This document shows, in pieces, positions 24,129 through 32,164 of a DNA stretch of 44,277 nt. This stretch comes from an uncultured Bacteroidia bacterium. GTDB taxonomy: Bacteria; Bacteroidota; Bacteroidia; Bacteroidales; F082. The first letter of the stretch is position 1. Every line of letters begins with the position of its first letter. Location of the stretch: NCBI GenBank assembly GCA_902769875.1, contig CACXQV010000016.1, positions 1 to 44,277 of the forward strand, given 5' to 3'. The notes below the pieces were generated by a model that saw only the letters and a program-made list of their open reading frames with translations, was not told where the DNA came from and made no database searches. A program made the translations under genes and the position numbers.

Positions 24129-25541
24129 ATGCTTTTAGATGTTTCCGTAATGACTTTCGACCAGCCTTTGGCTTGGAATTGGCTGGTGCAATTCTGTATT
24201 TTGGCGACCGCCCTGCTTTTTGGCAACATCCTGAGAACCAAAATCCCGTTCCTGAACAAGAGCCTGCTGCCCTCGGCTTTGTTGGGCGGCTTGCTGCTGC
24301 TCATCTTCAAGGCGTTTCCCAATTGCCGCGACCTCATCAACAAGCCGGTGATGGAAATCGTGACCTATCACGCCTTGGGTTTGGGGTTTGTCGCCTTGGC
24401 ATTGAAAAACAACAAGATAGAGTCGAAATCAACGCCGATGAAGGTGATTGAGACGGGTGCCCTGACGGCTTCCACCTACGTCATTCAGGGCATTGTGGGC
24501 CTGTTGGTTTCCATCCCGTTTTTCCTGTTCGGGAAGAAATTGTTCTACGCGGCAGGTCTGTTGTTGCCGATGGGCTTCGGCCAAGGACCGGGACAGGCCT
24601 TGAATTTCGGCAAGATCTTCACAAGTGCCGCCGCCGAGCAGGGCTTGGACTTCGCCGGCGCCGACTTCGGCCTTTCCATCGCCGCCACGGGTTTCATCGT
24701 GGGCAGCGTGATGGGCGTCATCTATATGAACTACCTGCGCCGCAAAGGCCGTCTTTCGGCAAAGAAAACCATGAGTGCGAAAGTCAATAAGTTGGAGGAC
24801 TACGAAGGCAAGAACGAAATTCCCGATGCCGAGTCCATCGACAAGCTGTCGGTGCAGATTTGCATGGTGCTGTTCGTCTATTTCCTCGTTTATTTGTTCA
24901 CGAATTGGATTCAGGGTATGGAGTTGGGCAACTTCGGCACCAACACGCTGAAACCCATGCTTTGGGGCTTCAACTTCCTGATTGGCACGCTGTTTGGCAT
25001 CTTGTTCAAGACCATCCTGAAACGTTTCAAGAAGGCCAAGCTGATGAGCCGCGAATACATCAACAACTATATGCTCAACCGCATCAGCGGCTTCTGCTTC
25101 GACATCATGATTGTGGCAGGCACGGCGGCCATCAGTTTCGATGAGTTCGGAAAGTTCGTTTTGCCTTTCGTCATCATCGTCACCTTGGGTGCTGTCGTCA
25201 CCTTCTTCTATGTGTTGGCCATCAGCAAGCACCTCTATCCCGATTACAAGTACGAAGGCTTTTTCTCGATGTTCGGCATGCTGACGGGCACGGCCTCCAA
25301 CGGTATGATATTGCTTCGCGAAATCGACCCGAAGTTTGAGACGCCTGCCGCCAACAACCTCGTGCTGCAAACCCTTTCGGCCATCGTTTTGGGCTTCCCC
25401 GTGCTGCTCCTGATGGGTTTTGCGCCGAAAAGCCTCTCCGCCACTTGGATTACCTTGGGCGTGTTGGTCGTTTTCTGGGCTGCGCTCACGGTTTTCATGC
25501 TGCGGACGAAGATTTTCAAGCGGAAGAAGAAAGGAGAATAA
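24129..25541 (+). CDS. GltS-like sodium/glutamate symporter family protein
   Basis: The 470-residue inner-membrane protein has about 11-12 hydrophobic helices. GltS-type features are LLFGNILRTKIPFLNKSLLP near the N-terminus, LLPMGFGQGPGQALNFGKIF with a glycine-rich re-entrant motif, and GMLTGTASNGMILLREIDPK in the second half, matching the two inverted pore loops of the GltS fold. Glutamate uptake with sodium is the family function; substrate here is inferred. The charged cytoplasmic loop (AKVNKLEDYEGKNEIPDAES) lies between the halves. The frame opens with TTG 24120; ATG 24129 was taken as start. It ends at a bidirectional terminator. Confidence 0.85.
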   Translation: MLLDVSVMTFDQPLAWNWLVQFCILATALLFGNILRTKIPFLNKSLLPSALLGGLLLLIFKAFPNCRDLINKPVMEIVTYHALGLGFVALALKNNKIESKSTPMKVIETGALTASTYVIQGIVGLLVSIPFFLFGKKLFYAAGLLLPMGFGQGPGQALNFGKIFTSAAAEQGLDFAGADFGLSIAATGFIVGSVMGVIYMNYLRRKGRLSAKKTMSAKVNKLEDYEGKNEIPDAESIDKLSVQICMVLFVYFLVYLFTNWIQGMELGNFGTNTLKPMLWGFNFLIGTLFGILFKTILKRFKKAKLMSREYINNYMLNRISGFCFDIMIVAGTAAISFDEFGKFVLPFVIIVTLGAVVTFFYVLAISKHLYPDYKYEGFFSMFGMLTGTASNGMILLREIDPKFETPAANNLVLQTLSAIVLGFPVLLLMGFAPKSLSATWITLGVLVVFWAALTVFMLRTKIFKRKKKGE

Positions 25542-25544
25542 ACG

Positions 25545-25575
25545 AAAAAAGCTCCGAGCAATCGGAGCTTTTTTT
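25545..25575. terminator. Bidirectional terminator between the GltS-like gene and rplS
   Basis: AAGCTCCGA pairs with TCGGAGCTT across a GCAA loop, with an A-run before and a T-run after, so it works in both directions for the convergent genes. Confidence 0.92.
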
Positions 25576-25591
25576 GTTGTTGCGAAGGAAA

Positions 25592-25945
25592 TCAGTTCTT
25601 GAGTTCCTTGATCTTGGCTTTCTTGCCGCGCAAGCCACGGAGGTAGTAAATGCGTGATTTGCGAACCTTGCCCTGCTTGTTGAGCTCAATGTTCTCAATC
25701 ATCGGGGAGGCAATCGGGAAACATCTTTCCACGCCAATGTTGTTGGAAATCTTGCGGATAGTGAAAGTGCCGGTCTTGCCGTGACCGCTGCGCTTCAGGA
25801 CGATGCCCTGGAACTTCTGCAAACGTTCTTTTTGTCCTTCAACAATCTTGTAGGTCACCGTGATGGTGTCGCCTGTCTTGAACTTCGGAAAATCTTTTAC
25901 AACAATCTGATCTTCAACGAATTGAATTAATGCTTGTTTACTCAT
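25592..25945 (-). CDS. rplS: 50S ribosomal protein L19
   Basis: The 117-residue protein is a full L19: FKTGDTITVTYKIVEGQKER, LQKFQGIVLKRSGHGKTGTF, TIRKISNNIGVERCFPIASP, VRKSRIYYLRGLRGKKAKIK. It sits at the 30S-50S interface. ATG 25945 follows the family N-terminus; the open frame extends ten codons further. It follows trmD as in the widespread rpsP-rimM-trmD-rplS cluster but has its own -7 box in the 71-bp gap. Confidence 0.97.
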   Translation of the reverse strand: MSKQALIQFVEDQIVVKDFPKFKTGDTITVTYKIVEGQKERLQKFQGIVLKRSGHGKTGTFTIRKISNNIGVERCFPIASPMIENIELNKQGKVRKSRIYYLRGLRGKKAKIKELKN

Positions 25946-25985
25946 TTTTATATATTTTTGTATATTTTTCTCCAAAAAGTGGGTG

Positions 25986-25993
25986 CAAAGATA
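25986..25993 (-). promoter_or_regulatory. -7 box for rplS
   Basis: The minus strand reads TATCTTTG, followed by an AT-rich leader of about 40 nt before the rplS ATG. Confidence 0.65.
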
Positions 25994-26016
25994 CGAATAA
26001 TTTCAATATGTGTCAC

Positions 26017-26712
26017 TTATATTGTGCTTTTTTTGAAAATTTCGTACATTTCCGGTCGGCGTTCTTTGGTGCGCTGGATGGCTTGCTCCATTTTCCACTC
26101 GTTGATTTTAAGGTCATTTCCCGACAAAAGTATCTCTGGCACCTCCCAACCCTTGTAGTTGCGCGGTCGGGTGTAGACGGGCGGCGACACCAATCCGTCT
26201 TGGAACGAGTCGGAGAGGGCCGAGGTTTCGTCGCCCAAGCTGCCCGGAATGAGGCGAACAAGGCTGTCGACCAATACCGCTGCCCCCAACTCGCCGCCTG
26301 AAAGCACATAGTTCCCGATGCTTATCTCTTTGGTGACCAAATGCTCACGGATGCGCTCGTCGATGCCTTTGTAATGCCCGCAAAGGATGATGAGGTTCTG
26401 TTTCATCGAGAGTTGGTTGCACAATGGCTGGTCCAAGAGCTGCCCGTCGGGGCTCATATAGATGACCTCGTCGTAGTCGCGTTGGCTTTTCAGGTGGCTG
26501 ATGCAGTTGTCGACGGGCTCAATCATCATCACCATACCCGCACCGGCGGCAAAAGAGTAGTCGTCCACCTTGTGGTGCTTGTCGGTGCTATAGTCGCGAA
26601 GGTTGTGCAGCCCGATTTCCACAATGCCCTTGTTGACAGCGCGTTTGATGATGCTTTCGGTGAAGGGCCCTTCGAACATTTCGGGAAAAACGGCGATTAT
26701 ATCGATACGCAT
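26017..26712 (-). CDS. trmD: tRNA (guanine-37-N1)-methyltransferase
   Basis: The 231-residue enzyme methylates G37 next to the anticodon using SAM and prevents +1 frameshifting. TrmD marks are [20 protein letters not shown] at the start, [18 protein letters not shown], the trefoil-knot SAM site [15 protein letters not shown] plus [16 protein letters not shown], and [20 protein letters not shown] near the end. ATG 26712 matches the universal N-terminus. rimM and rpsP, usual upstream partners, are absent; the gene has its own promoter. Confidence 0.97.
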   Translation of the reverse strand: MRIDIIAVFPEMFEGPFTESIIKRAVNKGIVEIGLHNLRDYSTDKHHKVDDYSFAAGAGMVMMIEPVDNCISHLKSQRDYDEVIYMSPDGQLLDQPLCNQLSMKQNLIILCGHYKGIDERIREHLVTKEISIGNYVLSGGELGAAVLVDSLVRLIPGSLGDETSALSDSFQDGLVSPPVYTRPRNYKGWEVPEILLSGNDLKINEWKMEQAIQRTKERRPEMYEIFKKSTI

Positions 26713-26735
26713 GACCTGTGTTTTGGAAATTTTGG

Positions 26736-26743
26736 CAAAAGTA
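26736..26743 (-). promoter_or_regulatory. -7 box for trmD
   Basis: The minus strand reads TACTTTTG (TAnnTTTG), 23 nt before ATG 26712. Confidence 0.55.
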
Positions 26744-26793
26744 GGGAATTTTTGAATGCGCAAAGCGGAATTTTGGATGCCCGTTGCCGAATT

Positions 26794-26830
26794 AGCTGGC
26801 TGACGGCTGAAAGCTGATAGCCGATAGCAG
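26794..26830. repeat. Short CTGATAG-type degenerate tandem repeat
   Basis: The intergenic sequence contains GCTGGCTGACGGCTG, AAGCTGATAG and CCGATAGCAG, degenerate 7-8 bp units resembling dispersed heptamer repeats. The rest of the 226-bp gap holds only the two divergent promoters. Confidence 0.5.
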
Positions 26831-26879
26831 AATATTGTTCCATTTTTGTTGATATGGTGCTTGTATTGGATATTTTGGT

Positions 26880-26887
26880 TATTTTTG
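26880..26887 (+). promoter_or_regulatory. -7 box for the T9SS subtilase gene
   Basis: TATTTTTG ends 51 nt before ATG 26939. Confidence 0.65.
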
Positions 26888-26938
26888 CGCGGTTTTTGTC
26901 ACCTAAATGAAATAATCAAATCTTAATTCTGTTATATT

Positions 26939-28588
26939 ATGAAAAAAGTATCGTTTTTACTTTTGTTTTTGGCGGTTGCGATGTTTGCCCAAGCGCAAAT
27001 CGCGACCAACATCTATTGGGTGCAGTTCACCGACAAGAACAACTCACCTTATTCCATCGACAATCCGGAGGCATATCTGAGCCCTCGCGCCCTCCAACGT
27101 CGTGCCAATCAAGATATTAAAATTGATGAGTACGACATTCCTGTCAATCCTCAATACCTTCAGGCCGTGGCCGATTGTGGCGCACAGCTGCTCAACCCCT
27201 CGAAATGGCTCAACGGTGTTTCGGTTTACACCACCAATGCGAGTGTCGTGGATGCCATTGATGCCTTGGATTTCGTCGCCGAAGTGCGCAACTGCCCCAA
27301 CGACCTCAAGGCTCAGGAGTGGAAGGAGCAATGGATGAAACAGGAAATGACACCTGCCAATCCTGTTCGTGGCATGTATGGCTACTATGGTGGCGCCGAA
27401 GCCCAAGTGACCCAGCTGAAGGTCGACCGACTGCACGAATTGGGCTACGACGGCACGGGCATCATCATCGCCGTTCTCGATGGCGGATTTGAGGGCACGC
27501 CTGACCAATCCTGCTTCGACAACATGCGCGAGGAAGGTCGCTTGCTCGGTGTTCGCGACTTCGTTTATGGTTCCACTTCGGTGTATTCACAGAGCACTCA
27601 CGGCACTTCTTGCCTGAGCACGATGGGCGCTTACGACCCCAACACTATGGTCGGGACGGCTCCCAAGGCTTCCTATTATCTGATACACACCGAGGATGGC
27701 GAATCGGAGAACATCGTCGAGGAATACAACTGGGTTTCGGGTGCCGAGTATGCCGACAGCTTGGGCGTTGACGTTTGCACCACCTCTTTGGGCTACATTA
27801 CCTTCGACATGGGCCAATGGAACCATCCTTTTGAGCACTACGATGGCACAACCGCCCCAATGTCGATTGGCGCCGAGATTGCGGCTTCGCGTGGTATGGT
27901 TTGCATGAATGCCGCCGGAAACGAAGGCGGTGGCACTTGCACTTTGGGTATCCCAGCCGATGCCGAGCATATCCTGACCGTGGGGGCCGTCGATGCCTCT
28001 GGGGTTCGTGCCAGCTTCAGTTCTGTGGGCCCGACGTATGACGGACGCATCAAACCCGATGTGATGGCCATGGGCGAAGGCACATACGTTGCCTCTGGCT
28101 ATGGCGAATGGTGGCCCTACTACAATGGGAACGGCACCTCGTTTGCGACCCCAGTCCTTGCTGGTGCGGTGGCTTGCTTGCGTCAGGCCAATCCTTATGC
28201 TTCGGTGCAGGAGATTTGCGATGTCGTCCGCGCTTGCGGCGATCGTGCCAACAGCCCTGACAGCATGTATGGTTATGGCGTCCCGGACTTCAGCCAAGCC
28301 GTGGATTTGTTGAGCGTTGAGGAACCGATAGGGAACACCCCTGAACATATCATTTCCGTGTATCCCAATCCCTCCAACGGCGAGGTGCATGTGGCGCTGA
28401 ATGACCTCCATAAGGCTGAATTGACGGTCTATGACTTCATGGGTCATGAGCTTTATTCCTATAGCTTCAACGGCTTGAACCACACATCGTTTGAGCGTTA
28501 TCTCAACACGCTTGTCTCTGGTGTGTATTTCATCAACGCCGTGTCGGAGTCGGGCAGCGAGACGCTGAAGCTCATCATAGCGAAATGA
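26939..28588 (+). CDS. Subtilisin-like (S8) serine protease with T9SS sorting domain
   Basis: The 549-residue protein has a signal peptide (MKKVSFLLLFLAVAMFAQAQ), a propeptide-like region to about 150, and an S8 catalytic domain. The triad is visible: D181 in IIIAVLDGGFEG, H221 in STHGTSCLSTM, S401 in GNGTSFATPVLAG, with oxyanion N328 in NAAGNEGG. The C-terminus is a T9SS type A domain (YPNPSNGEVHVALND, TVYDFMGHELYSYSF, LVSGVYFINAV). It should be an exported, surface-bound or released protease, as in nutrient-scavenging Bacteroidales. It is monocistronic and ends at a long bidirectional terminator. Confidence 0.93.
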   Translation: MKKVSFLLLFLAVAMFAQAQIATNIYWVQFTDKNNSPYSIDNPEAYLSPRALQRRANQDIKIDEYDIPVNPQYLQAVADCGAQLLNPSKWLNGVSVYTTNASVVDAIDALDFVAEVRNCPNDLKAQEWKEQWMKQEMTPANPVRGMYGYYGGAEAQVTQLKVDRLHELGYDGTGIIIAVLDGGFEGTPDQSCFDNMREEGRLLGVRDFVYGSTSVYSQSTHGTSCLSTMGAYDPNTMVGTAPKASYYLIHTEDGESENIVEEYNWVSGAEYADSLGVDVCTTSLGYITFDMGQWNHPFEHYDGTTAPMSIGAEIAASRGMVCMNAAGNEGGGTCTLGIPADAEHILTVGAVDASGVRASFSSVGPTYDGRIKPDVMAMGEGTYVASGYGEWWPYYNGNGTSFATPVLAGAVACLRQANPYASVQEICDVVRACGDRANSPDSMYGYGVPDFSQAVDLLSVEEPIGNTPEHIISVYPNPSNGEVHVALNDLHKAELTVYDFMGHELYSYSFNGLNHTSFERYLNTLVSGVYFINAVSESGSETLKLIIAK

Positions 28589-28604
28589 TCGTATTTCCCA
28601 TTAA

Positions 28605-28650
28605 AACAAACAAAGGTGAGTCTCCCGATAGAGGCTCACCTTTGTTTGTT
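28605..28650. terminator. Long bidirectional terminator between convergent T9SS genes
   Basis: AACAAACAAAGGTGAG pairs perfectly with CTCACCTTTGTTTGTT; the inner bases CTC/GAG extend the stem to about 20 bp around a CCGATA loop. A run of A before and GTTTTT after suit both directions. Confidence 0.85.
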
Positions 28651-28664
28651 GTTTTTCGTGAAAT

Positions 28665-31600
28665 TTATTCCTTTATGAACTTCAAATCGTATGTCTCATT
28701 GATTCTCACAAGGTAAACTCCAGCATTCAAATCGCTGACGTTGAGGGCTTCATTGTAGCTTAACTTGGCGGTCTTGACAAGCCGTCCCGTGGTGCTGAAG
28801 ATTTGGATTTCGTTCTCGCCATCCAATCCTTCGATGCGGATTTGGTCGTTGGCGGGATTGGGGAAGAGGCTGATTTTGGCAAGGTAGCTGTCGTTGATGC
28901 CGGTTTGGTCGAAGAAGGCGGCCAAAACGATGTCTTGGTTCACGACGATGTCGCGCGAGTTTTCGGTGACGCCGTCGCTCCATTTGACGAACATATAGCC
29001 GTCGGCTGGGATGGCGGCAAGTGTGGCCGTCGCACCGGCGGTGTAGGTGCCTGCACCAAGTACAAATCCTTGGTTTTCATCGCAATAAACGGTAACGGTA
29101 TAGGTCGGGACGGGCTCTTGCGAAAAGTAAGCCACATATTCGGCGTTTTGGGTCACGACGATGGAGCGCGGGTTGTCGGCGTTGCCGTCGTGCCAACCCG
29201 AGAAATAGAAACCGTTGCTGGGAATCGCGCCAATGTTGACTGCTGTTCCGGCGGGATAGGTGCCGCTGCCGTAAGTGGAGCCCGTGAAAGGACTTTCGGG
29301 CTTTACCGTGATGGTATAGGTCTCGACTCTCGAGAAGATGGCCTTGTAAGTCGTATCGGCAGTGACCACCACAGTGCGTGGGTTGTCGGTGTTGCCGTCG
29401 TGCCAACCTTCGAATATGGCACCGCTCACAGGCACTGCGCTGATTTCGATGCTCGTGTTTTCAGGATAAGTGCCACTGCCTGTAACAGTGCCCAATTCAG
29501 GGTCGTTGGGCAGTACGGTGATGGTGTATTCTGGCGTACCGATGAGGTAGAAAAGGGCCTTGTAGTGAGCGTTTTGGGTCACGGTCACGTTGCGTGGGTT
29601 AGTCATTATGCCATCGTGCCAACTGATGAACATATAACCCTCGTTGGGGTCGGCTTTCAATGAGGCTGTGGCGCCATAGTCGTAAATGCCTGCACCTCTC
29701 ACCGTGCCGCCTTCTTCGGGGTCGGCCTCTGTAGTGATTTCGTATTGCACTGCATTGAAAAGAGCGGTGTAGGTTGCGTCGCCTTCCACTAAGACGATGC
29801 GCGGGTTGGTGATGTTGCCGTCGTCCCACCTGTCGAAAACGAAGCCTTGGTTGTTGTGGACGGTGAGGCGGATGGTCTCGCCGTAGTTGTACACGCCTCC
29901 GCCGTCAATGGTGCCTGCGCCGGCAGGACTGACCTCGGCCCTGATTTCACATTGCCTGATGTCGAAAAGTGCAGTGTAAGTCGCGTCACCGGTGACGATG
30001 ATTTCACGCGGGTTGTTGGTGTTGCCGTCGTGCCATTTGATGAAGGCAAAACCGAGATGGGCCGTGGCCGAAATCTGGATGGTGTCGCCAAAATAATAGG
30101 TGCCGCCGCCGGTCACGCTGCCCCAAGCTGGGTGGTCACTTTCGACTGTAATAGTGAATTGGCGGATGCCAAACGAGGCAATGAAAGTGCTGTCTTGCGT
30201 GACCACAACATTGTGCGGATTGTCGGTGACGCTGTCGTTCCACATCAGGAACTCGTGGCCTACATTGGGGATGGCCTCAATGGTGGCGGTGTCGCCATAA
30301 TGATATTCACCGCCGCCGATGACGGTGCCCCAATCGGGGTTGTCGGATTCGAGGGTGAGAGTGAATGTCGGTTGAGGTGGGGCAGGCTTCACGACGAGGC
30401 CGGTGATGATGATGAACTCTTCGGGCTGATACAGGACTTCGCCGTCTTTATAAACCGTTTGTGCATCAGTATAATAAACTCCGCTCTCGTTGACGACCAA
30501 ATTGCTGATTCCAGAAAGTTCGGGCAAGGCGTATAAAACCTCTCCGTCTTGCCAAATGCAAACCGTTGAGTCTGTCAGGGAAATCCCTGTCCAATAAAGG
30601 CTGCCGTCAAATGCCGCGATTTGCCCGAAGTTGGCGTTTTCCATTTGGTAGATGATGGAGTCGTTTTGCCAGATGACACCGTAGGAAAGGGAATCGTTTG
30701 CAACCTTGAACCCCGCCGCATAGAGGTTTCCACCGTCAAAGCAGATGTTTTCGACGCTCGAAACGGTATCTTCCATCCAAAGGAGCGAGTCGTTTTTCCA
30801 AACGCTGGCATACGTAAGGTATTCGCCAGAGAGGTAGATTGCACCGCCTGTATAAATGTCGCCCGTCGTTGTGTCAACGGCCAAACTGTGAATGTGGCAC
30901 TCATCGTCTTCGTGGATGTAGGAATAAAGGAGCTCGCCGTTTTGCCATACGTTGTTGCCGCCAGCCACTGTCCAATTGTTGCCGTTGAGGGCGATATGGT
31001 CGAAAAAGGTGTTGGTGTCGGCTGTGAATATGCACGAGTCGTTCATCCAAACGCGACCGCGATTATCTGAGCTATTGTAGGCATATCCGGCTCCGTAAAT
31101 TGTACCGTCTTCCGCTACTTGGATGCCTTTCAACTGAATATCGATGCTGTCGGTGATGCTGTATAACAGCGTGTTGTTTTTCAAGACTTTGCCCGTAGTA
31201 AAATGGTTGCCCGAGATATAAACATCTTGGGGTTGCGGTTCGTCCCAGTTGAAATAGGTCTTCACCATCCAATCGCCTGTCGAAAACCAAATTTGATCCC
31301 ATTGGGTTCCGTTCCATGCCCATATTCCGTTGCCGCTTGGGTCGATGTCGCCGCAAACGCCCATGTGCCAAGGTGACAATGGCTGCTCGGCTTGCCAGAC
31401 TATCCAAATGGTTTCGTCTCCAGTAACCCAAATGGGGGTGGAAAGGTCGAACTCAGCCCAATCATTGAGGCCTTGGGGGACATCACAACTCATTGTATAT
31501 GCAATCAAACCCTCCGAAGGGGTTTCGCCGCCCAAGTAGATGGAACAGGTGTAAATGCCTCCAATTGAATTGTTTGGGCCGTCACTGAATATGCCCACTT

Positions 31601-31799
31601 TTGTGATTTGCGTACCAGCAAAGTTGCTGGCCATATCGGGAGGATAACAAATCGCGACGGTGGTGTGTGTCCCGTAACTGATGGCCTCGTTGAATTCGCT
31701 TGCGCAATAGGTGTGCCAGCCGTGCATCGGCTCGTTTTGTGCAAAGGCGGCTCCCAAGCACATTATTAATAAGGTAAGGAGTGAAGCTATCTTTTTCAT
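28665..31799 (-). CDS. Large T9SS surface protein with seven InlB-B-type repeats
   Basis: The 1044-residue protein has a signal peptide (MKKIASLLTLLIMCLGAAFA), an N-terminal beta-sandwich region (to about 200), and a propeller-like middle (about 205-470) with repeated short units such as NDSCIFTAD, NGELLYSYI and WQNDSIIYQ. Then come seven repeats of about 68-70 residues of the divergent InlB B-repeat type; each has GTVxGxGxYxxGxxxxIxAxP, then FxxWxDGxTxNPRxxxVTxDxxYxAxF. A T9SS tail (LFPNPANDQIRIEGL, IFSTTGRLVKTAKL, LNAGVYLVRI) follows. It is a likely surface adhesin or matrix protein with unknown ligand. ATG 31799 starts the signal peptide; the longer frame has no support. A minus-strand TAACTTTG box precedes it. 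Confidence 0.88.
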   Translation of the reverse strand: MKKIASLLTLLIMCLGAAFAQNEPMHGWHTYCASEFNEAISYGTHTTVAICYPPDMASNFAGTQITKVGIFSDGPNNSIGGIYTCSIYLGGETPSEGLIAYTMSCDVPQGLNDWAEFDLSTPIWVTGDETIWIVWQAEQPLSPWHMGVCGDIDPSGNGIWAWNGTQWDQIWFSTGDWMVKTYFNWDEPQPQDVYISGNHFTTGKVLKNNTLLYSITDSIDIQLKGIQVAEDGTIYGAGYAYNSSDNRGRVWMNDSCIFTADTNTFFDHIALNGNNWTVAGGNNVWQNGELLYSYIHEDDECHIHSLAVDTTTGDIYTGGAIYLSGEYLTYASVWKNDSLLWMEDTVSSVENICFDGGNLYAAGFKVANDSLSYGVIWQNDSIIYQMENANFGQIAAFDGSLYWTGISLTDSTVCIWQDGEVLYALPELSGISNLVVNESGVYYTDAQTVYKDGEVLYQPEEFIIITGLVVKPAPPQPTFTLTLESDNPDWGTVIGGGEYHYGDTATIEAIPNVGHEFLMWNDSVTDNPHNVVVTQDSTFIASFGIRQFTITVESDHPAWGSVTGGGTYYFGDTIQISATAHLGFAFIKWHDGNTNNPREIIVTGDATYTALFDIRQCEIRAEVSPAGAGTIDGGGVYNYGETIRLTVHNNQGFVFDRWDDGNITNPRIVLVEGDATYTALFNAVQYEITTEADPEEGGTVRGAGIYDYGATASLKADPNEGYMFISWHDGIMTNPRNVTVTQNAHYKALFYLIGTPEYTITVLPNDPELGTVTGSGTYPENTSIEISAVPVSGAIFEGWHDGNTDNPRTVVVTADTTYKAIFSRVETYTITVKPESPFTGSTYGSGTYPAGTAVNIGAIPSNGFYFSGWHDGNADNPRSIVVTQNAEYVAYFSQEPVPTYTVTVYCDENQGFVLGAGTYTAGATATLAAIPADGYMFVKWSDGVTENSRDIVVNQDIVLAAFFDQTGINDSYLAKISLFPNPANDQIRIEGLDGENEIQIFSTTGRLVKTAKLSYNEALNVSDLNAGVYLVRINETYDLKFIKE
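28953..30380 (-). repeat. Seven tandem coding repeats of about 204-213 bp
   Basis: The in-gene repeats are diverged at DNA level but keep identical cores on the minus strand such as TGGCACGACGGCAAC (WHDGN), recurring at 29186, 29393 and 30025. They are recombination-prone within one gene. Confidence 0.75.
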
Positions 31800-31822
31800 A
31801 TTTGTAGGTTTCGTTTGGGGGG

Positions 31823-31830
31823 CAAAGTTA
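31823..31830 (-). promoter_or_regulatory. -7 box for the large T9SS repeat protein
   Basis: The minus strand reads TAACTTTG (TAnnTTTG), 23 nt before ATG 31799. Confidence 0.5.
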
Positions 31831-31873
31831 CAAACTTTTTCTTGTTTTGCGCGTAACCGAAAAGAAAAACCCC

Positions 31874-31881
31874 TATCTTTG
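31874..31881 (+). promoter_or_regulatory. -7 box driving the cobalamin riboswitch operon
   Basis: TATCTTTG lies about 10 nt before the first conserved riboswitch bases, leaving the whole aptamer in the transcript. Confidence 0.7.
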
Positions 31882-31887
31882 CCGCCG

Positions 31888-32060
31888 ATAAGCGGTGCCG
31901 CGAGGCTCAATAGGGAATCGGGTGAGAATCCCGTACAGTTCCCGCTGCTGTAAACTCTCCAAGCTGGCCATTATGCCACTGAAAACCAACCATTTTCGGG
32001 AAGGCGGACAGACAAAGGGAGTGAGTCAGAAGACCTGCCGCCTGTCAGTGAAACGATGCT
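31888..32060 (+). ncRNA. Cobalamin (B12) riboswitch
   Basis: The class I/II aptamer landmarks appear in order: GCGGTGCC; GGGAATCGGGTGAGAATCCC; ACAGTTCCCGCTGCTGTAA; GCCACTG; GGGAAGGC; and the B12 box GAGTCAGAAGACCTGCC (32022-32039). CGCCTG (32039-32044) can pair with CAGGCG (32074-32079), a possible expression-platform switch. Bound adenosylcobalamin should repress the three surface genes downstream, as for B12 uptake loci in Bacteroides. The leader to the first ATG is about 280 nt; it holds no other gene. Confidence 0.95.
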
Positions 32061-32164
32061 TTCGGGACAAGAGCAGGCGTTCCTTATATAATTAAGGTGT
32101 ACTTTCCCTTCCCGATGCATTTTAATGTAATTGATTGATTGTCAAAACTAAAAATTATATTATT

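Noticed and set aside
24429-25370. 313-codon minus-strand frame opposite the GltS-like gene
   Set aside because: Mirror frame of a membrane protein, rich in His and Gln as expected for a shadow.
27587-28483. 298-codon minus-strand frame opposite the subtilase
   Set aside because: The plus strand encodes an intact catalytic triad; the antisense frame has no features.
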